Source: Elysia crispata
Lineage: Eukaryota; Mollusca; Gastropoda; Plakobranchidae
Reading direction: 5' to 3'
Length of the DNA: 64,000 bases
Assembly: GCA_033675545.1 (NCBI GenBank)
Contig: JAWDGP010001945.1
Coordinates: forward strand, 1 to 64,000
This document shows, one piece after another, positions 14,663 through 64,000 of the stretch. The notes under the pieces were generated by a model. That model was given only the letters and a program-made list of their open reading frames with translations, was not told the origin of the DNA and searched no databases. The translations under genes were made by a program, and so were the position numbers. Position 1 is the stretch's first letter, and every line of letters starts with the position of its first letter.

Positions 14663-15260
14663 AGGATGATCAATTTTTATTTTGACAATAAAAGCTTATG
14701 CTTTTTGTCCGTAGGAAATTAATGAATAAGAGACCACGTGAAGGAACGACGCTATTAGCGACACATACTTTTCTTTAAGAGAAGTGGTATCGATGTGTAA
14801 GGCATTTACAAATATACTGGTTTTAACATCTTCTCTCAAGTTCTGTAGTTTGTCAGTTTCTCACGTGTATTTTTATTACATTTTCATAGTACTAGCAGCA
14901 GCGCAATTACACAGAAATCTGACAATATGTTTGAAAAAAACATTAGCATATTGACCAAGAGTCAAACAAGGATGCTTCTGACTAAAAGTGGATACATTGA
15001 AAATGAAGGATAATGGCAAGTCGTTGAAAGATGGAAACACAGCGGTTAACAATAACAACTGCATACGTTGGAAATTCAACATTCAGTTCTTCGAGAAATA
15101 ATCTGCTTTCATGAAAGATAGATGGAAAAGCGGGAATACTAACTAGCGAAATAATCTACTTAGCGGATCCTTTCTTTCTTCCTCTCCCTCTTTCTCTCTA
15201 TCTCTTACCCTCCCTCCGTCTTTCTCTCCCTCTCTCTTCCTCTTTCTCCATCTACCCCTC

Positions 15261-15379
<119 letters not shown>

Positions 15380-16189
15380 TGTCTTCATCTCCAAAAAGAA
15401 GACAATTTTATGCATGGATCGATTTTTCGGGCGGATCTCTTCAGATTTTGGTGTCAGTTTATCAATTATGATAAAGTAAATTTCCTTGATCCACGAAAGT
15501 TCCCACTCCAACTGAAGGACCAAGTTTCCTTGACACACAATGCTTCACTCTCCTTTTTTAAATCACAACCGATTCAGTTACAAAATTTTTTTTAAAAAAA
15601 TCCTGCGTGTTCTCTTGGGGTAAAAGTTACACCCTAATTTTCTAAACTGGTAAAAAAACAATTCATCTTTAAACGTTTGCTCTTTTTAAAGTATACAAAA
15701 TGAACCAAATCCATAAAAGGGTAAGCTTTTACTTGGGTGTAAGATTTATCATGCTGATTTTAAAAAACATATATTTTTTTTTTAATTTTGTAGTTTTATT
15801 CCAAGGAAAAGCAATATTATAAAAGAAAACGTTTTTTTTTTATTGCCAACAGCTTGCTCGATGTGTTATAAAAAGGTAAAGTAATACCACTGTCAATCTC
15901 CCTCTATATTTGAGAAATCAGGAATGTCACAACGCTTCATCTCTGTGTCGACAGCGGTGGTTTTCAATTTCTCGGGAGATAATTGGGTCCAGCGTGGCGT
16001 ACCTGCACTAGAGAACAAAATTAGAACAATCTGAGGTCGGCGCACAAAAAACTGATTAGCAGAATTTGAAAAACATTTCATTATTTCATGACCTTTAACA
16101 AAAACATCGGCGGGAATTTATCACTCAAAATTATGCATAAAAATAAAAAGAGCTATTCAAATAATAGGATCTGTTTTACGTCCCTAAAA

Positions 16190-16435
16190 TTTCCTGAGGG
16201 CTCTGCACAAAGACGCAGGCTTTCTGCCAAGTATTTTAGATGGGGTCCAACTTCTGCATCCAACTTTGAATCCGGGTCTACGCCTTCTGGACGATGTCAT
16301 GCTGATATATCATTTATCAATATTACAGAATCTAGAGAGGAGGGCCGGAGGCTATGGAGTTTCTTGGAGGGTTCGAACCCCATAACCTAGCTAGTGGATT
16401 TGAAGGCCTTATCTATTCACGTCCAGCTTGCTCGT
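16190..16435 (-). repeat. Probable tRNA-derived SINE fragment
   Basis: Read on the minus strand, GGGGTTCGAACCCT matches the B box of a tRNA promoter and is followed by a moderately GC-rich body of about 180 bases. The A box is unclear. The B-box core is palindromic, so orientation was chosen from the body lying on one side. A database repeat search would settle it. Confidence 0.4.
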
Positions 16436-17590
16436 CGAATGAAAGTCCAAACTCATCGGGTTTATACAAAGGCTGTAGCAAACGACAATAAAACAAACGT
16501 CATATAGAAAAAATGATTATGATAGTATAATGCTATGTAGCCTAACGTTAATGTTAGCCATGTTGGATGAGGACAATGGTCAGTCAGTCGCTTGAGGTAT
16601 AGATAAGCTCAAAATTGAAAAATGTAATCTTATGAGTAATATTTTGAACATGTACTTCATGATTGTCTTTTTAAAAAAATCTATAACACACCCCAGTGAT
16701 ACTTTAGTATGATACTCAGTACCTTAAATGACCACCTGATGCGAGGGGTGCAATGGTTCACTAAGCAGAAAACTTTCGATTATTTTACCACATTATCTGT
16801 TGTTTAATTATGTGGATATATCTTGTGGTTTCTTTGATAGGAAAAAAATAGTATTGGTTTTGTTCTATTCACAATGAATACTGCTATGGCTGTATACGGC
16901 CAGTAACTATAAGAATCAGTTAATTATTTATCTAATGACTAATATATTCACTGACCTCACCGTTCTCGTCCGACATCCTCCGGAGTCGCCCGACTGGCCT
17001 TCCACGTGAGTACATTGTTGAATGTGAGTTCTTTGCCTTTCGGATTAAAACACGAGTTAAAATTCTAGATTATTAAGCTACGGACATTTTTAGCATTAAT
17101 CATCCTCTTTATCATAGTCGTTATAATTATCATTCTCACTATAATTCTTATAATCATTATCAGCTTTAGCAGATGACAATGATGTTTTTTTTTTGTTTTT
17201 TTTTTTTTGGTATTTTGTCATGTTGTGTGTATCAATCTCCACTGTGTGTTGTCGCTTTTGAACGTTATTGATCTACAATGCTAACATTATCTGTACCAAG
17301 AAACTACATGACTGCGATGAGGCAAGGGCAGTAATTGAAATTTTAAATAAGATAAAAGGAACTGGATGATTATTTTTCTGATGTTCCCTTACTAATCAAT
17401 TGTGAAAATTTTTATGCAAAATTCAACGACTTACTTCCGCTTTAATGATTGCAATGCTCACAATAGTTTAGCAAAATATATTTCAAAATATTCAAATTTT
17501 ACTCGCCCTAAAGTAAAGGCAGGTGTTTCCTGGCAAACCTTCTTCAAAGTTGCGTTTGGTCATGTATTTTAAATTACGGAGTGTGTAAAA
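16436..17590. other. Gene-free region downstream of the receptor gene
   Basis: AT-rich DNA with no supported coding region. It may contain distal 3' UTR or further 3' sequence of the glutamate receptor, but I found no convincing downstream coding exon. Confidence 0.4.
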
Positions 17591-17593
17591 TTA

Positions 17594-17945
17594 AAATGGC
17601 CATGTAGCCAGAATACCCTTAAAAGGTTATTCTGGCCATGCAGCCTATGAGCCTTTGTTAAATGTCAAGGGATCTAGATATAGATTTTGCGCGAAGATCT
17701 AGAATCTCTAGATCTAGATCTAGATTCCTATATTTTAATTTGTCCGATCCAAATATAGATTCTAATCTAGATCTAGATCTCTAGATTCTAGAGTCTAGCC
17801 TAGATATTGTGATTTGGCCCCTCCTGAGTCTAAGGCAGTTCTGCATCAACCCTAGGGCCCTTGTCAAAATTACAAAGAATCATAAGCTGCACGGCCAGGA
17901 ATAACCTTTCAAGATTATTTTGGCTACATGGCCAAAATACCCGCT
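17594..17945. mobile_element. MITE-like element with ~50-bp terminal inverted repeats
   Basis: The left arm (about 17,594-17,645) starts GGCCATGTAGCC and reads on to GGTTATTCTGGCCATGCAGC. The reverse complement of the right arm (about 17,888-17,942) repeats this order with only a few differences. The core (17,660-17,815) is dense in TCTAGA/AGATCT palindromes. There is no coding capacity. It ends about 30 bases past the receptor stop codon in gene orientation, so it probably sits in that gene's 3' UTR. The target-site duplication was not resolved and the superfamily is unassigned. Confidence 0.65.
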
Positions 17946-17976
17946 CCCTTTAAATAAAGCAAAAATCAATGAAAAA

Positions 17977-63345
<45,369 letters not shown>

Positions 63346-63552
63346 CTGAGGATGAAACCAAACAATACAATATTTTGGAAGCAGGTACAAAACTTGCAAG
63401 CGGAATTTCTGTTCGAACGACTTCGAAGTTTTGGGCCTAGTGGCACTTAGAAGTTGTGGACTGCATAACTAGGTAGGACAATTTTTCAAAACATCCCATG
63501 CTCCTTAATTGTCGAGCACTGATTATTATGTTATTTGACACAATAAAATAAT

Positions 63553-63553
63553 A

Positions 63554-63609
<56 letters not shown>
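63553..63609. repeat. (AT)n microsatellite
   Basis: About 27 AT units with one early break. Confidence 0.95.
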
Positions 63610-63613
<4 letters not shown>

Positions 63614-63664
63614 ATGTATGTAAGTAAGAGAATATAGAGCTTCAAATTATATCACGAAAAAAAA

Positions 63665-63955
63665 TCAAACACAACGCTCGGTCTGCATATATCGAATTTA
63701 AAAAAGCCGCCAACATTGGATATAATATCTCTTGGGATGTTGTTGAAAGGGCCCAACCATATTTAACAACAAGACGCTGCAAGCCCAGCACAGCAGAAAA
63801 ATACCATATCCCCGAAATCAGACCAACTTTAAAAAGAAAGGAGTGAAATTTTTCATCATGTCTCCATAGGGAAAAAGCATCTCCTACGCATATGCGGGAC
63901 TACAGAGGCTACGAAATGAAAAACAACAGGAGTATAAGGTCGGTGCTGCAAGGCA
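63665..63955 (+). pseudogene. Decayed retroelement C-terminal fragment (Penelope-like suspected)
   Basis: The plus-strand frame gives NIGYNISWDVVERAQPY, then RRCKPSTAEKYHI and a LKRKE block followed by a Cys-Leu-His-Arg motif. This order recalls the C-terminal part of retroelement polyproteins with a GIY-YIG type endonuclease (Y-I-S-W-x-I, C-x-L-C-x-x-EK, LNKR-E, CRH). It is broken and cut by the window end. The family is tentative. Confidence 0.5.
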
Positions 63956-64000
63956 CCCTTCAGTCATGTCTGATGAGAGCGAAGGACAAACATAACCGTA

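Larger units (their letters stand above)
63346..64000. other. Receptor intron 0 (partial), upstream of the first exon in the window
   Basis: It contains an (AT)n array and a decayed retroelement fragment. No upstream receptor exon was found before the window ends. Confidence 0.7.

Noticed and set aside
16365-16385. Possible tRNA gene from GGTTCGAACC
   Set aside because: No acceptor stem or A box at the right distance; treated as a SINE fragment.
17700-17790. TCTAGATC-rich palindromes considered as a regulatory array
   Set aside because: They form the core of the MITE-like element and recur in other repeats of the window.

Overview
The window reads as a piece of an AT-rich, intron-rich animal genome. 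A lophotrochozoan, probably a gastropod mollusc, is the best guess. The reasons are a GIMAP-type immune GTPase, an AMPA-class ionotropic glutamate receptor with introns of up to 20 kb, a mariner transposon, decayed LINEs, tRNA-derived SINE fragments, and very many long (CT)n, (AT)n and tetranucleotide arrays. The species cannot be named from the sequence alone.

Layout. 1-2,500: gene-free, with an (ACAT)n and an (AT)n array. 2,520-3,353 (+): a GIMAP/AIG1-family GTPase, the only compact gene, coded in one exon. 3,354-17,590: intergenic DNA built around an old direct segmental duplication (about 5.0-8.4 kb and 13.6-16.1 kb). One copy has been split by a LINE remnant, a second LINE remnant lies between the copies (9.9-11.4 kb), and a large (GTA)n-(CT)n array sits at 12.4-13.0 kb. 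17,590-17,945: a MITE-like element with inverted ends, just past the receptor stop codon.

17,977-63,345 (-): one large gene for an AMPA-type ionotropic glutamate receptor subunit. Fifteen coding exons (834 codons before the stop) could be joined, with splice phases that agree at every junction. They cover most of the amino-terminal domain, both halves of the ligand-binding domain, M1, the pore loop M2, M3, M4 and a short basic tail. The signal peptide and roughly the first 100 residues lie beyond the right edge. The introns hold a nearly intact mariner (53.9-55.3 kb), SINE-like and TCTAGA-rich repeats, microsatellites, and a 93-bp tandem array that has copied the end of exon 3 with its 5' splice site four times. 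A retroelement tail fragment lies at 63.66-63.95 kb.

The points most worth a second look are: (1) the repeated splice donors and in-frame 60-nt pseudo-exons after exon 3; (2) substitutions at agonist-site and dimer-interface positions of the receptor, including Asp where AMPA subunits carry the amine-binding Glu; (3) a GC-rich exon-like open frame with a strong donor at 34.4-34.6 kb inside a 20-kb intron; (4) the same (CAAT)n tetranucleotide directly upstream of two separate 3' splice sites; (5) the MITE abutting the stop codon. No new multi-gene system is visible.
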